Assembly (NCBI GenBank): GCA_942159475.1
Contig: OW804095.1
Span: forward strand, 146,858,314-146,922,313
DNA: 64,000 nt
Direction of reading: 5' to 3'
Source of the DNA: Sthenelais limicola
Taxonomy: Eukaryota; Annelida; Polychaeta; Phyllodocida; Sigalionidae
Shown here piece by piece: positions 11,093 to 21,630 of the stretch. Below the pieces are notes generated by a model, which made no database searches, was not told the DNA's origin, and saw only the letters and a list, made by a program, of their open reading frames with translations. A program made the position numbers and the translations under genes. Within the stretch, counting starts at the first letter, position 1. The number at the start of each line of letters is the position of its first letter.

Positions 11093-11327
11093 GGGTCAGA
11101 TTTTCATAAAATGTACAATTTGTCTTCAGCAATCTTCTCAAATAACCCAAATTTCAGACGAAAACAAATTTCAAAATACAGTTTAGCCTAACCAAACAGA
11201 TTGCTAGAATAAATACAACCCCGATTATTCTCGAATTGACCTAGTATTGACAAAATTGAAGCCTACTTTAGCAGAATTTACTAAATGTATACAGCTGTCA
11301 ATTGTACATTTTCAGAAAACCTGACCC
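11093..11327 (+). mobile_element. Family A element, full length (235 bp)
   Basis: GGGTCAGATTTTCATAAAAT at the left, CTGACCC at the right, ATAT on both sides. Only 79 bp separates it from the previous A copy, which is in the opposite orientation and of the other subfamily. Confidence 0.87.
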
Positions 11328-11417
11328 ATATATCAAGGGACAGGGAGGCTAGGGAGCAGGGTTAAAGGGAGAGACAGAGGAAGGGACATATAGTCAGGGA
11401 GAAAGGAGGAAATAATA

Positions 11418-12034
11418 GGGGAGTTGCATGTCTCACTGCGCATGTCTGTCACAGTGCATGCTGGGATCGATTCAGTTCAAATCGGACATACAAATATTTG
11501 GCAACATTTTCATAAAAAATTGCAAGGATGTTTTCCCCAATATAATAACTTATATAAATGATATATCAAGGACACTCGCTTAAAAGAGTCAATGTATGTA
11601 TTATTAGACAGTAATCTTCATCTCATCTCTCATTATTTTATAAAAATTTTATATAAAATGTCTTTAATAACTTGTTAAGGTTAAAACCTAAAAAACCGAA
11701 ATGGCTGAATTAGAAAAGATACCTCTCCGCATTGTATAAATAGCATAATAAGTCAGGACATGATGAAAATCACAATTATATCAGTATTTTTGTGAAGATT
11801 GTAACTGTCTGTTGACCTGAATAAATTTGTCCAAAAAAAAGATCAATGAAAACCAAAGGCATGGTGGAACTTGTGTTACGGAAATATGTATACATAACAC
11901 ATTGATATTGATATTAGAGCATTGTTGAATATTCCATGCTGAACACTGCATGTTTTCTATGAACTTTACACTGTACCATTACTCCCATAATTCAATGTGA
12001 ATCAAGATTCAAAATGGCGGATAGGCAAATCCCC
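11418..12034 (-). mobile_element. Family C element with retroposed insert
   Basis: Begins GGGGAGTTGCATGTCTCACTG and ends AAATGGCGGATAGGCAAATCCCC, flanked by TA. Other C copies are about 341 bp. The excess is an insert at roughly 11562-11842, flanked by GAT, that ends CTGAATAAATTTGTCC plus eight A, the mark of a polyadenylated retroposed sequence. Confidence 0.8.
11562..11842 (+). mobile_element. Retroposed sequence inside family C
   Basis: Interrupts the C consensus between TATAAATGAT and ATGAAAACCAAA. The 3' end has AATAAA 10-12 bases before an A run. No protein is recognisable. It may be a truncated LINE tail or a processed transcript. Confidence 0.55.
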
Positions 12035-12357
12035 TATTGAAAGACTGACAATATGGGAGAAGGGTGAAAGGAGGCTGAGAGAGGGGAATAGGCCTTAGAA
12101 TACACACATATTTACTTATTATTATCCACAATATGCGCTGATGGGTATATTGCTAGTGTTAAATACACCATTAAATATTCCATTTTGAATCTACAACTAC
12201 ATGCTGAACAAGATCTCTGTAGGATACGTGTCTGTCCTATATTATTGTAATCTGTTAATTGTTGATTGTTTTTAACATTCTCCTCCCGCCATCACAGGGG
12301 ATTATGTTGTTTTATGTTGAAGGCAAGATGTGAACATCAGTGAGATAGAGATTATAT
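12035..12357. other. No gene or repeat recognised
   Basis: A GAGA-rich start and then AT-rich single-copy sequence. Nothing else is visible. Confidence 0.4.
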
Positions 12358-12764
12358 GTGATGTGTTTCAGGAAAATGAGTCATAAGTCGCAAAATTGAT
12401 ATTTTCCAAAGTGTTTTTCTCACAGGATCACATTATTGGAATGTTGTAATTTTTGGAGGGTTTATTACTTATAGCTATATCAATCGATGTATCAAATTTC
12501 AGGAAAATCTATGTAATATATCCTTTCATTTTAAAGGTCCTCATATGGACTACATTTAGTTACTTTACTGGTTATTGCCCCAAAGAAATATTGGAAACTT
12601 TTTTTTTCAAAAATGAAATATCAAACTTAAAGTCTAGAAATACCTATTAGATTATTAGACTGTTTACTACCATTGGAATCAGCTTGATCTCATCTTTTCA
12701 AATATAGTGGTATCTCAAAATCTATTTTTTGCGACTTATGACTCATTTCCCTGAAACACATCTC
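12358..12764 (+). mobile_element. Family B element, full length (407 bp)
   Basis: GTGATGTGTTTCAGGAAAAT at the left and CTGAAACACATCTC at the right, flanked by ATAT on both sides. The 65-codon frame inside is repeat-derived. Confidence 0.88.
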
Positions 12765-12936
12765 ATATTGGCTTTATACCAATGGAAAAAGACTTGACTA
12801 ATCTAAGGGAGGATGAGAAATAAAATAAGTTTCTGTGGGGAGATGATTTTCTTCCATGGGAAGTTCTATGAATTAGACTCTAGATGTGTTTATTGAAATA
12901 CAATATATTACAGTCCTCCTTGATGCCAGACGTCGA

Positions 12937-12960
12937 CCCCCCCCCCCCCCCCACCCCCCA
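12937..12960. repeat. Poly-C run
   Basis: A near-uninterrupted run of C (about 18, then a further 6) followed by an A run. Prone to length error in sequencing. Confidence 0.9.
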
Positions 12961-13031
12961 AAAAAAAGCAAACTGAATTCCTCATGTCCTGTCATTGCCT
13001 TGGCTGGATTGAGTCTACATCATCCGAATAT

Positions 13032-13228
13032 GGGTCAGATTTTCAGAAAATGTACAATTCACCTTCACCAATCTTCTCAAATAACCCACATTTCAGACGA
13101 AAATAAAGTTCAAAATACAGTTCATCCTAACCAACCAGATTGCTAGAATCAATGCAATGCCGAATATACTCGAATTTACCTAGTATTGTGTACAGCCGCA
13201 AATTGTACATTTTCTGAAAATCTTACCC
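13032..13228 (+). mobile_element. Family A element with ~38-bp deletion
   Basis: Left end GGGTCAGATTTTCAGAAAAT and right end CTTACCC, flanked by ATAT. Compared with other copies it lacks the segment 'GACCAAATTGCAGCC...' before GTACAGC. Confidence 0.86.
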
Positions 13229-13597
13229 ATATACATATCACTATTGTTTATTGTGCACCAATGTTTTGTCACTTCATGAAAACAGTCATGAAATTGGCTA
13301 TAATTATGTGATTCATAAAGATATGTTAAGACACTAAAACAATGAAAATATTTTAAAACCTAAAACTGTAGAACCTAGAGAGAAACCTGATGTTTGAAGT
13401 TAATTTTGAAATATACTGACACTCCGACTTACCCGTGAGAAAATCTGAAGTCAGTTTGTTGCTCAAAGCAAGCTGTCGGTAGGCGTGGCTAATAGTTTGG
13501 GTGCGTGGGACCCGCCTTATGCGTCGTGCCACATACAGTGACTTCTTTTTCCCTTAGTGCAATTACTTACTTCTTCACAAATGGTTTGTGGTTATTT
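13229..13597. other. No gene or repeat recognised
   Basis: AT-rich with one GC-richer patch (GTAGGCGTGGCTAATAG, about 13470-13530). No exon recognised. Confidence 0.4.
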
Positions 13598-13966
13598 TTT
13601 TTTTAAAGAAATTTTATTGAGCTGATTTCAATGCTGATACATATATCTCAGATCTTCTAATAATCATAATAAATGTTTAAGATTTTTAACTTTATCAGAT
13701 TAGTTTACCTTTCGACAAGAATCGGGTGGCACACTTGCCAACACAGCTTTAAGCTCAACATATTATGTACAAAATTACCATTTTCTTTCCTTCATATTTT
13801 CTTTATGGGCGTCCTCTATTCAGAGCAAGATATTCTTGTGATTGATATCGATTGTACGAGTAGATAAAAGCAACAATGTTACAGAGAAGTTAGTCAATCA
13901 TTGATCGATTTTTACATCTTACAATAATTTATCCCTAGACATTTGTTTCACGAACTGGCCATATCT
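13598..13966 (-). mobile_element. LINE 3' untranslated region
   Basis: On the minus strand this follows the stop of the reverse transcriptase tail and ends CTCAATAAAATTTCTTT plus an A run (T run at 13598-13607). Most of it is repeated at 48976-49385 with clear similarity (for example TTTATGGGCGTCCTCT and GTGGCACACTTGC), so the two are copies of one LINE family. Confidence 0.75.
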
Positions 13967-14275
13967 TCACATCCAGTCGTTTTTGTTTTTTAAATACGAC
14001 TTTAGAGTGGACCATTTTCCATTTCTTAGACGATGGCCAAGCTTATTCCATAGCTGAGGGCCTTGGTAGCATGGGCTTCTTTTGAATTTTTCATTGGTTG
14101 GTTTTTCGACTTTAAACCGTAACCAGCATGTTGTCTGGTTTCTCTTATATTGATTGATATAAGATATATCCTTATATTCTATCATAAATAATAAAAGTGA
14201 TTTTATAATGAAGAATACAAAATCATGGCTAATAGCCAGAGTGAGAGCATGACGGAGATGAGTCTCTAAACAATG
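13967..14275 (-). pseudogene. LINE ORF2 C-terminus (truncated)
   Basis: This minus-strand frame ends in a 3' UTR with AATAAA and poly(A). The C-terminal ~70 residues read EYKDISYINQYKRNQTTC, then FKVEKPTNEKFKRSPCYQG, then PQLWNKLG and LKSYLKN. The order 'F.V.KP....KRS..Y.GP.LWN.L....S..SFK..L' is the usual carboxyl tail of reverse transcriptases from CR1/L2/RTE-like LINEs in invertebrates. That is family knowledge; the match was judged by eye. The frame runs on upstream into a G run (14293-14314) read as proline, which is not LINE protein, so the element is 5'-truncated near 14280. No catalytic domain remains and the copy is dead. Confidence 0.7.
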
Positions 14276-14292
14276 AGAGAGGCGGCGGGAGG

Positions 14293-14314
14293 TGGGGGGG
14301 GGGGGGGGGGGGGG
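14293..14314. repeat. Poly-G run
   Basis: About 22 G in a row at the 5' boundary of the truncated LINE. Its length is unreliable in any assembly. Confidence 0.9.
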
Positions 14315-14439
14315 TAGCAAAGGAATTAACAAAATAAATTGTTGACCAGGACTGCATTTCAGTGATGTTTCTGATCCATCAGCATAACTTATCCCCAAAG
14401 TCAGTGCCAAGATAAGACTCACAGGTACTCTACAATTGT

Positions 14440-14826
14440 TTATCCTTCTTTAAGTTCCGTTTTTTAACGACCCATCTTAGTGTCATTGGACCAATATTTT
14501 GGAGGATTTTGTCGGGTTGTTTTTGCTAAAAGGCTGTTGAAACTTCTTCATTGTATTTGGGGGACCAGCCGAAATCCTTTTATGCGATGACTTCACTTAT
14601 TGTCACTCACCGGCTGAGTTTTCTCTTTGTGATTAAACTTCAAATTCTTTTATAATCTAATCTGATATATAAAGCTCTAGAAGAGTTTTTTCACGCATTT
14701 TCTGTGATCACCTCATCGGTTCTTTCTTTTACAACCCATAAACGTCATTTGACCAACACATTTTGGGATTCTGCCTGGTTGCTTTTGCTGGAAAACCCTT
14801 ATAATTATGGTCAGACCAGTATTTCA
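14440..14826 (+). mobile_element. Family H fragments, two in tandem
   Basis: Segments with TTTTGGAGGATTTTGTCGGGTTG, GGACCAGCCGAAATCCTTT and TTATTGTCACTCACCGGC match other H copies (30055, 36172, 37293). From about 14695 the start of the motif recurs (ACCCATAAACGTCATTTGACC), so two incomplete copies lie together. Confidence 0.65.
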
Positions 14827-15124
14827 TTGAATAAAGTATAATGTATTTCCTTAAATGTAATCAGTGTATAACAAAACCAGAGTTACTATGTCTGAGACTC
14901 ACTTACTTAATAAGTTTAGTGCGCTAGATATTTAACCTATAGAGAGTAATAATAAAAATCAATGTAAAAGACAGTGTACCACTTTCGTCAATGACGACTG
15001 TGGAATTGTTCACTGTTAACCATGACTGTAAAGACAGAAAACTTGAAAACCTCCCTTAGCCGGAGTCATGTTCTCTGATAGCGAAAAATTCGAAAATAAA
15101 AGTATCTTAATCTTAATCTTAATC

Positions 15125-15381
15125 TTACATGGCTTCTAAATTGTCACCGTTTGTATTTGGAGGACCCGGCCGAATCCTTTCCTACAATGACCTCACTTAT
15201 TATCGCTCAGTAGCAGCTGTTCTCGCTCAACCGTTTCTACTTCAAATTCTTAAATAAACACATAAGAGCAGCAGAATATTGATAAATTCATTCCTATAAG
15301 CCATAATATGAGGAAATTTGGTAATATTTCTCTTTGCCATAATAGCTGAGAATGCGGCATTAACCGAGAGTGCCCCTTTAA
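15125..15381 (+). mobile_element. Family H element, 3' half
   Basis: From TTTGTATTTGGAGGACCCGG to the terminus with AATAGCTGAGAATGCGGCATTAA. The interior AGCAGCAGAATATTGAT and CATAATATGAGGAAATTTGG are diagnostic of family H. Confidence 0.7.
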
Positions 15382-15414
15382 TACATGACAGTCAGGAGTC
15401 TCCATAGACTACAT

Positions 15415-15649
15415 GGGTCAGATTTTCAGAGAATGTACAATTCAACTTCACCAATCCTCTCAAATAACCCAAATTTCGGACGATAATAAAGTTCAAAATA
15501 CAGTTCAACCTAACCAAACAGATTGCCAGAATCAATGCAATGCCAAATATACTCGAATTTACCTAGTGTTGGTCAAATTGCAGCCAAATTTAGCAGAATT
15601 TACTAAATGTGTACAGCTGACAATTGTACATTTTCTGAAAATCTGGCCC
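15415..15649 (+). mobile_element. Family A element, full length (235 bp)
   Basis: GGGTCAGATTTTCAGAGAAT at the left and CTGGCCC at the right. ACAT is present on both sides as an exact 4-bp target duplication, and it differs from the common ATAT. Confidence 0.9.
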
Positions 15650-15832
15650 ACATGATCTTTCTCCACGCTTGTGTGACGTGGGACTTGACAGGTGACCTAC
15701 AGATGTGAGCAGCTCCTTTACAGCTCCTACAAAGAGCAGCTCATCATGGGGGCAGTACAAGGCAGGTTGTAGCAAGCCATCGGTCTGTATGGTGTCACTC
15801 CCACCACTGTATCAATACACAGTCATTAACTG

Positions 15833-16187
15833 GGGCCTGTTGCGTAATGAAACGTCACAAGTCGCAGAAAAATTAATTTTAAAATACCATCCTATTTGAC
15901 AAGATGAGACCAACCCGGTTCCAATGATAGTAAACATTTGGACATTTATTAAGAATTTCTATATTACACATTTTATATTTTGATTTTTGGAAAATATGTT
16001 TGCAATATTTCTCGCTAACTTGCTTTTTCTTGCTTTGGTAGGCCATTTCTATAATAGGAAATGATACTTTGGCCTGTATAGCACACAATAGTAAAACTAG
16101 TATATCACTAAAGGTTCCTTACCGGCTGCTTAGTGAGAAAAAGTACCAAGGGACAATATTGAAATAGATTTGTTATGCAACGGGCCC
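15833..16187. mobile_element. Family G ends around a family B fragment
   Basis: Left end GGGCCTGTTGCGTAA and right end TTGTTATGCAACGGGCCC are G termini. Directly inside the left end (about 15853-16010) is a worn, incomplete B copy in minus orientation (GTCACAAGTCGCAG, then TTCCAATGATAGTAAACA). The rest is G interior (GGTTCCTTACCGGCTGCTTAG). Confidence 0.65.
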
Positions 16188-16193
16188 TGGCTT

Positions 16194-17449
16194 CGTAAAG
16201 ACGATCCTGCAACTTATCAAAGAGGGAGGAAGAAGGAGAGACAGACAAAGGAAAAGATGAGAGTTAGCAACATCCCAGAATGGACAGATCTGACCTTTGC
16301 CTATACCTAGTCATCGAAGAAGGGGTAAAAAGATTGTTGAAATTCTCCCGATACAAATTTCCTTTCCTTGGCTTATACAACATGCCCCAGTGTTAAATAT
16401 TCCTCGGCTGATAGACTCATTTAAAGACAGATCAAAATAAAAGAGTCATCAATAAATGCGACGCCGACCTTTTTTTCGGTAATTAAAGAGAAAGAAATGC
16501 GGGAATAGATTTTAGTTGATTCGAGATTTATATGTACATTGTGTCTTAATTTTGAGTTATCAATTTCTAGTAAATGTTTAAAGGCCTTTGATTTGTATGT
16601 CTACTTTATTTCGCATGATTTTTCCACTGTTATAGTCTACATAGATTTGCTTATTATTTTCCCTTTTCTGATGGGACAATCCATTAGGGATCGTGCTTGA
16701 AATAGTTCTGCTTTCTCCCTCTTAAAGCCACATTCTCAGGTATTACCAAATCTTACCAACTTTACCCATATTGTATGTCATGTTTGGAGGACTGAATGTA
16801 TCTATATTCTGCAGCTGTGATATGTTAACTCCTAGTATACATGTATTTAGGAAATTGTATGTATTTAGGAAATTTGACCGATATAACTTTTGATTACAAA
16901 TCACTGAAATGCATTATTAGAAATTCATCTTAGTATAGTTACCTTCACTCGGTAATATTGAACTTGGAGATCGTCCAAGGGTTATTTATTATTTGTTATA
17001 CTTTCCCCGATATTTAATGCAGAAAGTAGTGAGAATGTGATGTAAATTAAAGGCTGATGTAGCGGGTAATATCCAGGCCTTATTACCCGCTGATCATAAT
17101 ATGGACCCAGATGTTGTTCCCTAAGACAGGCAATATTACCCTCTGGAAAAGTGTAATAAAAACCTATAGCCTATCTACTGCGTGAACTGTCTTAAATTGG
17201 TATTATTTGAGAGGATTGTTGAAAGCAAACAGTTCTTTTCCGGGCGCCTTAACCCATATTTGATATTACCAAGGCTTAAATAGCTCCGGAAAAGAGCCTG
17301 GGAAAATGTTGTTAACTGCGTGGGAGTGCCTTTGCAAAAACAGCAAACAAAAATAAACAAAAAATTATCTTTTTCTCAGCCCTTCCCCCGCTGGGCGGAT
17401 GATTTATGAGTTGCTTGCTTACACCCTGATCTTACAGCATTGGAGTTAT
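16194..17449. other. No gene recognised; short hairpin and A relic
   Basis: Mostly single-copy AT-rich DNA. A short inverted repeat AGCGGGTAAT / ATTACCCGCT lies at 17061-17091. About 17186-17230 (TTATTTGAGAGGATTGTTGAA) resembles the interior of family A. No exon or long frame seen. Confidence 0.45.
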
Positions 17450-17601
17450 GGGCCCGTTGCGTAACACATCCTTACTTAATATGTTCTTTAGCTACTTTCC
17501 ATTGCTGCGCGGTAAGGAATTTGCTATTCGGACAATGCTACTTTTCATTCCTACAGTAGGAATTTCCTAGATAAGCAAAGAAAAGAGCTTGACAAGGGTT
17601 A
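17450..17601. mobile_element. Family G element, right end missing
   Basis: Starts GGGCCCGTTGCGTAACACATC and runs through CATTCCTACAGTAGGAATTTC and AAGAGCTTGACAAGGG as in other G copies. It then breaks into a C run, a CA repeat and a family A copy. Confidence 0.7.
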
Positions 17602-17632
17602 CCCCCCCCCCCCCCCCCACACACACACACAA
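17602..17632. repeat. Poly-C followed by (CA)n
   Basis: About 17 C and then ACACACACACACA, directly abutting the family A element. Confidence 0.9.
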
Positions 17633-17866
17633 GGGTCAGATTTTCAGAAAATGTACAATGAGCAGCTGTACACATTTAGGAAATTCCCCCAAATTAAGCT
17701 GAAAATGGTGAATACCGGGTATATCTGAGTATATTTGGTATCGCATTGATTTAAAGTATCAGTTCTGTTATGTTAAACTGCATTTTAAAGCTCGTTTCTG
17801 TCTGAAATGTGGGTTATTTGAGAGGATTGGTGAAGGAGAATTGTACATTTTCTGAAAATCTGACCC
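17633..17866 (-). mobile_element. Family A element, full length
   Basis: GGGTCAGATTTTCAGAAAAT at the left and CTGACCC at the right. The left flank ACAA lies in the CA repeat and the right flank is ACAT. Frames of 93 and 110 codons on the minus strand that start here are repeat read-through. Confidence 0.86.
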
Positions 17867-18241
17867 ACATCCTGGATGTATGGGGGAATGTTCCGGGCAT
17901 TTGGGCAAATATGATGAAATCCTCGACCCCAGGGCAAGATGTTTTTGTCAATCCCTGACCCCATGGGGCTAATTTTATGATAGTTTGGTTGAAACAAAAG
18001 GAAATCCCTGCTGCCTGGGTGGTGGCATATCTTCCCTGACGTCCCCCTACCATTCCCCCATAATCCCGAGGGTGGGGTGCGGGCGCAGGTTGCAATTGAC
18101 AAACTTGTGCAAAACACTACATAATATTGCCCAATCTAATCATCAATAACTTTAGGTAACATAATATAATCTGTAACATTAATTAATCAGAATGTAATTT
18201 TCTTGCAGACAAGGAACATCAATTGAATATTGAATGTCTAA

Positions 18242-18473
18242 TAGGGCAACTCCACTATAGGTAAAAAAACGGCGCTGACAGGCAAAATTCGTCGCCAACA
18301 TGACTAAAAATTCGGCGCACACAAATCACTAGTGGAAGAGGGGTAAAATAGGTTGTCGGCAACACATTTATTTGTTGCCTACAATTGCAAAATATCTAAC
18401 TTGATTAGATATTTCGTCGCAAAAAATTCGTCGCAGCCGTTTTTTGCCGTTTTTTCCCATAGTGGAGTCCCTG
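18242..18473. mobile_element. Family D element (~232 bp)
   Basis: Ends TAGGGCAACTCCACTATAGG and CCCATAGTGGAGTCCCTG are imperfect inverted repeats. The interior (GGTTGTCGGCAACACATTTA, CTAACTTGATTAGATATTTCG) is nearly identical to the copy at 53887-54126. No protein-coding capacity. Confidence 0.82.
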
Positions 18474-18581
18474 CATAATACAACAGAGCAATGTATAGAG
18501 ATGCTATTTTCCACCAATAAAATCAGATAGGTCGCAGATCCCCAACAGAAGAGACATAATGTGAATTTCTTCCTCGATCAT

Positions 18582-18631
18582 TACTTAACAGAAGAAATAT
18601 TTTCAGTAAGGATGTCTTATGCAACAGGCCC
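18582..18631. mobile_element. Family G terminal fragment
   Basis: AAGGATGTCTTATGCAACAGGCCC matches the right terminus of family G. No matching left end lies nearby. Confidence 0.55.
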
Positions 18632-19020
18632 TTGGACCTTTTTAGTTACTTAAAAAGGTGGAACGAGAGTGAGAAATAACTTTTAGCTGATTCATGTTTT
18701 CTTCAGAGATTAATTTACTCCCAATGTTTTGAGGGCCGTTAATTTCCATTTCATCTTTCCTGCCTTGGGCGGAAATCTTTGAAATTTGAAAGTCCTGAAT
18801 TGACAGCTTTAATTTTAAGAGGAAGTTTTGGATGGATTTAAGGAGATTTAAGTGATAAGGTTCGTAGTAAATTTTGAGTAGCATTTCCATCAATGACAAG
18901 GAGAACTGAATGCAATTAAACAGCAGTTAACTGGTTCCTATGGGGCACCGTGTCATCTAAAACGAAGTGAGTTAATCAGTAATCACTCTAACAATCTATT
19001 GTTTTAGAACTTAATCAATT

Positions 19021-19426
19021 GTGATGTGTTCCAGGAAAATGAGTCATAAGTCGCAAAAAATAGATTTTGAGATACCAATTTATTTGAAAAGATGAGATCA
19101 AGCCAATTCCAATGATAGTCAACAGTCAAATAATCTAATAAGTATTTCTATATTTTAAGTTTGATATCTTAATTTTTGAAAAAAAAGTTTCCAATATCTC
19201 TGGGGGTCAATAAACAGTAAAGTAACTAAATGTAGTCCATATGAGGACCTTTAAAACGAAAGGATATATTACATAGATTGTCTTGGAATTTGATACATCG
19301 ATTGATATAGCTATAAGTGATGAACTCTCCAAAAACCAGAACATTCAATGATGTGATCATGTGAAAAAAATACTTTGAAAAATATCAATTTTGCGACTTA
19401 TGACTCATTTTTCTGAAACACATCAC
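19021..19426 (-). mobile_element. Family B element, full length (406 bp)
   Basis: GTGATGTGTTCCAGGAAAAT at the left and CTGAAACACATCAC at the right, with AATT on both sides as a 4-bp duplication. Confidence 0.88.
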
Positions 19427-20032
19427 AATTTTGGTAATTCTTCGGAAAGCTGGCATAAGGTTTTGATATTAAGACTGTGTAAGATACTTGCTTCAATCGT
19501 AAAGCGATAATTGTTGGTCATTAATGTTGATTTTTCCCCTTCTACTTAAGCTGAGAATAACACTATAATAACGCGATGCTCGTGGAAAATAAAAAATGTC
19601 AAATCTGATCAAATGAAATAATTAGGTAGTTCTTGATTCACAAATCTTAATTCTTTTGATATTTTACTTGTGGTTTGTGTAGAGGGGTGTGTATGGTCTA
19701 TGTGTGTATCTAGGGATTAATGCACCAACAAGCCTCAACTGGGGAATATTAATAGTGAAACTGACTAATTAGATTGTTAGAAAATGGTTGGTGATATTGA
19801 ATGTTTGTTTTTAAATATGTTTATTCAGCTAAGAGAGACTTTATGGTGTTGCACACTTTTCTCAGTCCTAGCTGAAAGAAAAAAATCACACAAAAAAGTT
19901 CAATACAATCTACAAATTAACTCAGTAGACTGCATAGACTAATGAGATATGATACTCTTATTATATTTAAATAATGAAAATTGAAATAAAAATAAAATAA
20001 TCGGTTCACTACATTCCAAGGAGATACTAAAT
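19427..20032. other. No gene or repeat recognised
   Basis: AT-rich sequence with no convincing open frame. GTTTATTCAG near 19820 could be the reverse of a polyadenylation signal, but there is no tail to support it. Confidence 0.4.
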
Positions 20033-20267
20033 GGGTCACATTTTCAGAAAATGTACAATTGACCTTCGCCAATCCTCTCAAATAACCCACATTTCAGACG
20101 AAAATAAAGTTCAAAATACAGTTCAACCTAACCAAACAGATTGGTAGAATCAATGCAATGCCGAATATACTCCAATTTACCTAGTATTGACCAAATTGCA
20201 GCCTAATTTAGCAGAATTTACTAAATGTGTACAGCTGCCAATTGTACATTTCTTGAAAATGTGACCC
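20033..20267 (+). mobile_element. Family A element, full length (235 bp)
   Basis: Ends GGGTCACATTTTCAGAAAAT and ATGTGACCC, both carrying the same change (CAG to CAC), so the inverted repeats still match each other. AAAT flanks both sides exactly. Confidence 0.9.
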
Positions 20268-20754
20268 AAATATGTCTAAACAACCAATACACAAAAAAGA
20301 TAATTCTAACAGCAGTCAGAATCAAAGTAAGGTAATTATAAAGTTATAGAAAATATAATAGAGATCCAAGACTCACAATGATCAGTAAATTCAACAACCG
20401 AAAGGGTTTTACAGATTTAATAAGGCAAAGGTCTCTATTATATGTGTACTTGTTTTTTTACTATATGGTGAATTATGCTACTCTTACGTTCTATTACAAG
20501 GAATGTCTCGAAAATGGACACCTGCCCGGGTGAGAGTTTTTAATGTCATATCGACACATTTCTGTATGAAATAATTTTGCTGCTCTATCTATTATATAAC
20601 TGATTTTTCCGATAATTTTTTCTATTTTTCTAAACTCAGCACGCACTGAGAATTATTGTATATATCTGTGCAAAATGTTGTAGCTGAATAAAAATCTTAA
20701 AACAAACAATAATACTAATGTTAGAGACTATAGTTTGATTGAAACTGTTTTTAT
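20268..20754. other. No gene or repeat recognised
   Basis: Single-copy AT-rich DNA between a family A copy and a LINE tail. It could contain more of the LINE, but no protein motif was read. Confidence 0.4.
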
Positions 20755-20982
20755 TTGACCTATAATCTTTACATAATCTGTCAGAGCATTGATAATAGAA
20801 AAAAATCACCAAGCCTACATTCGGGAAAATCTCTATTAGTACCAAACCCTAAAATGGAGATGATGAAAGGATCCCTCATATATCAAGGAACCATTCTTTG
20901 GAACAGTATCCCAAACTATGCAAAAATGTATAACTTGAAAGATTTGAGAACTTTTCTGAAAGCTTGTATATTAAAAGGCTAG
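20755..20982 (+). pseudogene. LINE ORF2 C-terminus (truncated)
   Basis: An open frame ending at 20982 reads SLLVPNPKMEMMKGSLIYQG, then TILWNSIPN, then LKDLRTFLKACILKG. The order 'L.VP.P..E..K.S..Y.G..LWN.IP.....L..F..' is the characteristic tail of non-LTR retrotransposon reverse transcriptases, recognised by eye. The first ~20 residues do not look like LINE protein, so the element is probably 5'-truncated here. A trailer of about 240 bp (20983-21220) follows and is interrupted by element L. Sequence differs from the 13967-14275 copy, so this is another LINE lineage. Confidence 0.68.
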
Positions 20983-21220
20983 CAGCGGTAAATAACTGTC
21001 CATGGGTTACCTCCTTCCTTTCATCCTTCCTCCTGATTATATTACAGCCGTCGTTATTGTAAAAAGAGTATAGTTGGGGAGAAAATCCCCCGAATCCCCC
21101 ACTTGTATATGCAGAAACTACCCCACACTGCAAGACTACGCAGCACCCACAAAAGGGGAAACAATGTACGAGATTGTGTGTGCTTTGTTTTATTTTTGTT
21201 TTTATATTATCTTGTTTAAC

Positions 21221-21624
21221 TACGGAAGACGAGAGTGCTCACGCATGGAAAGTCATTCTCATCTCTCCTCCCCCCCTCTCTCTGTCCCTCCCTCTCTCTC
21301 TCTCCCTTCACTTCACCTGAGGAAGGAATCAAAGATGGCGGCACCTATGCGGCCGCCATTTTGTATCTCGTGAGATCTCATCTCGTTTTAAGTCTCGTTC
21401 ATAGATTTTCATTTCCATTTCAAGATGGAAATGAAAACGGAAATCAAATTCAAAACGGAAATGGAAACGCCTGTGTCTTTTGAAACATACTTTAAAACAA
21501 AAGGAATTTTAGTTTTTAAATGAGATGGAAAATGATTTTGAAATTCAAACTGATTTTGGAAATGAAAATGATCTTCTATTTAAAAAATGAAACTTTCCAT
21601 GCGTGAGCACTCTCGTCTTCCGTA
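21221..21624. mobile_element. Element L, inverted-repeat transposon (404 bp)
   Basis: Starts TACGGAAGACGAGAGTGCTC and ends with the inverted copy. The inverted repeat runs on for about 30 bp (GCATGGAAAGT). TTTAAC lies immediately outside both ends (21215-21220 and 21625-21630) as a 6-bp target duplication. The interior has a CT run, a GATGGCGGC / GCCGCCATTTTG inverted pair and repeated GGAAATG(A)AAA. Open frames inside are repeat-derived. Confidence 0.83.
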
Positions 21625-21630
21625 TTTAAC

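Noticed and set aside
17785..18117. Minus-strand frames of 93 and 110 codons
   Set aside because: They start in the family A end and run into plain DNA. The same starting peptide appears at other A copies, so they are repeat read-through.
18642..18899. Minus-strand 85-codon frame as a gene
   Set aside because: Low-complexity lysine/leucine/isoleucine composition expected of AT-rich DNA; no motif and no context.
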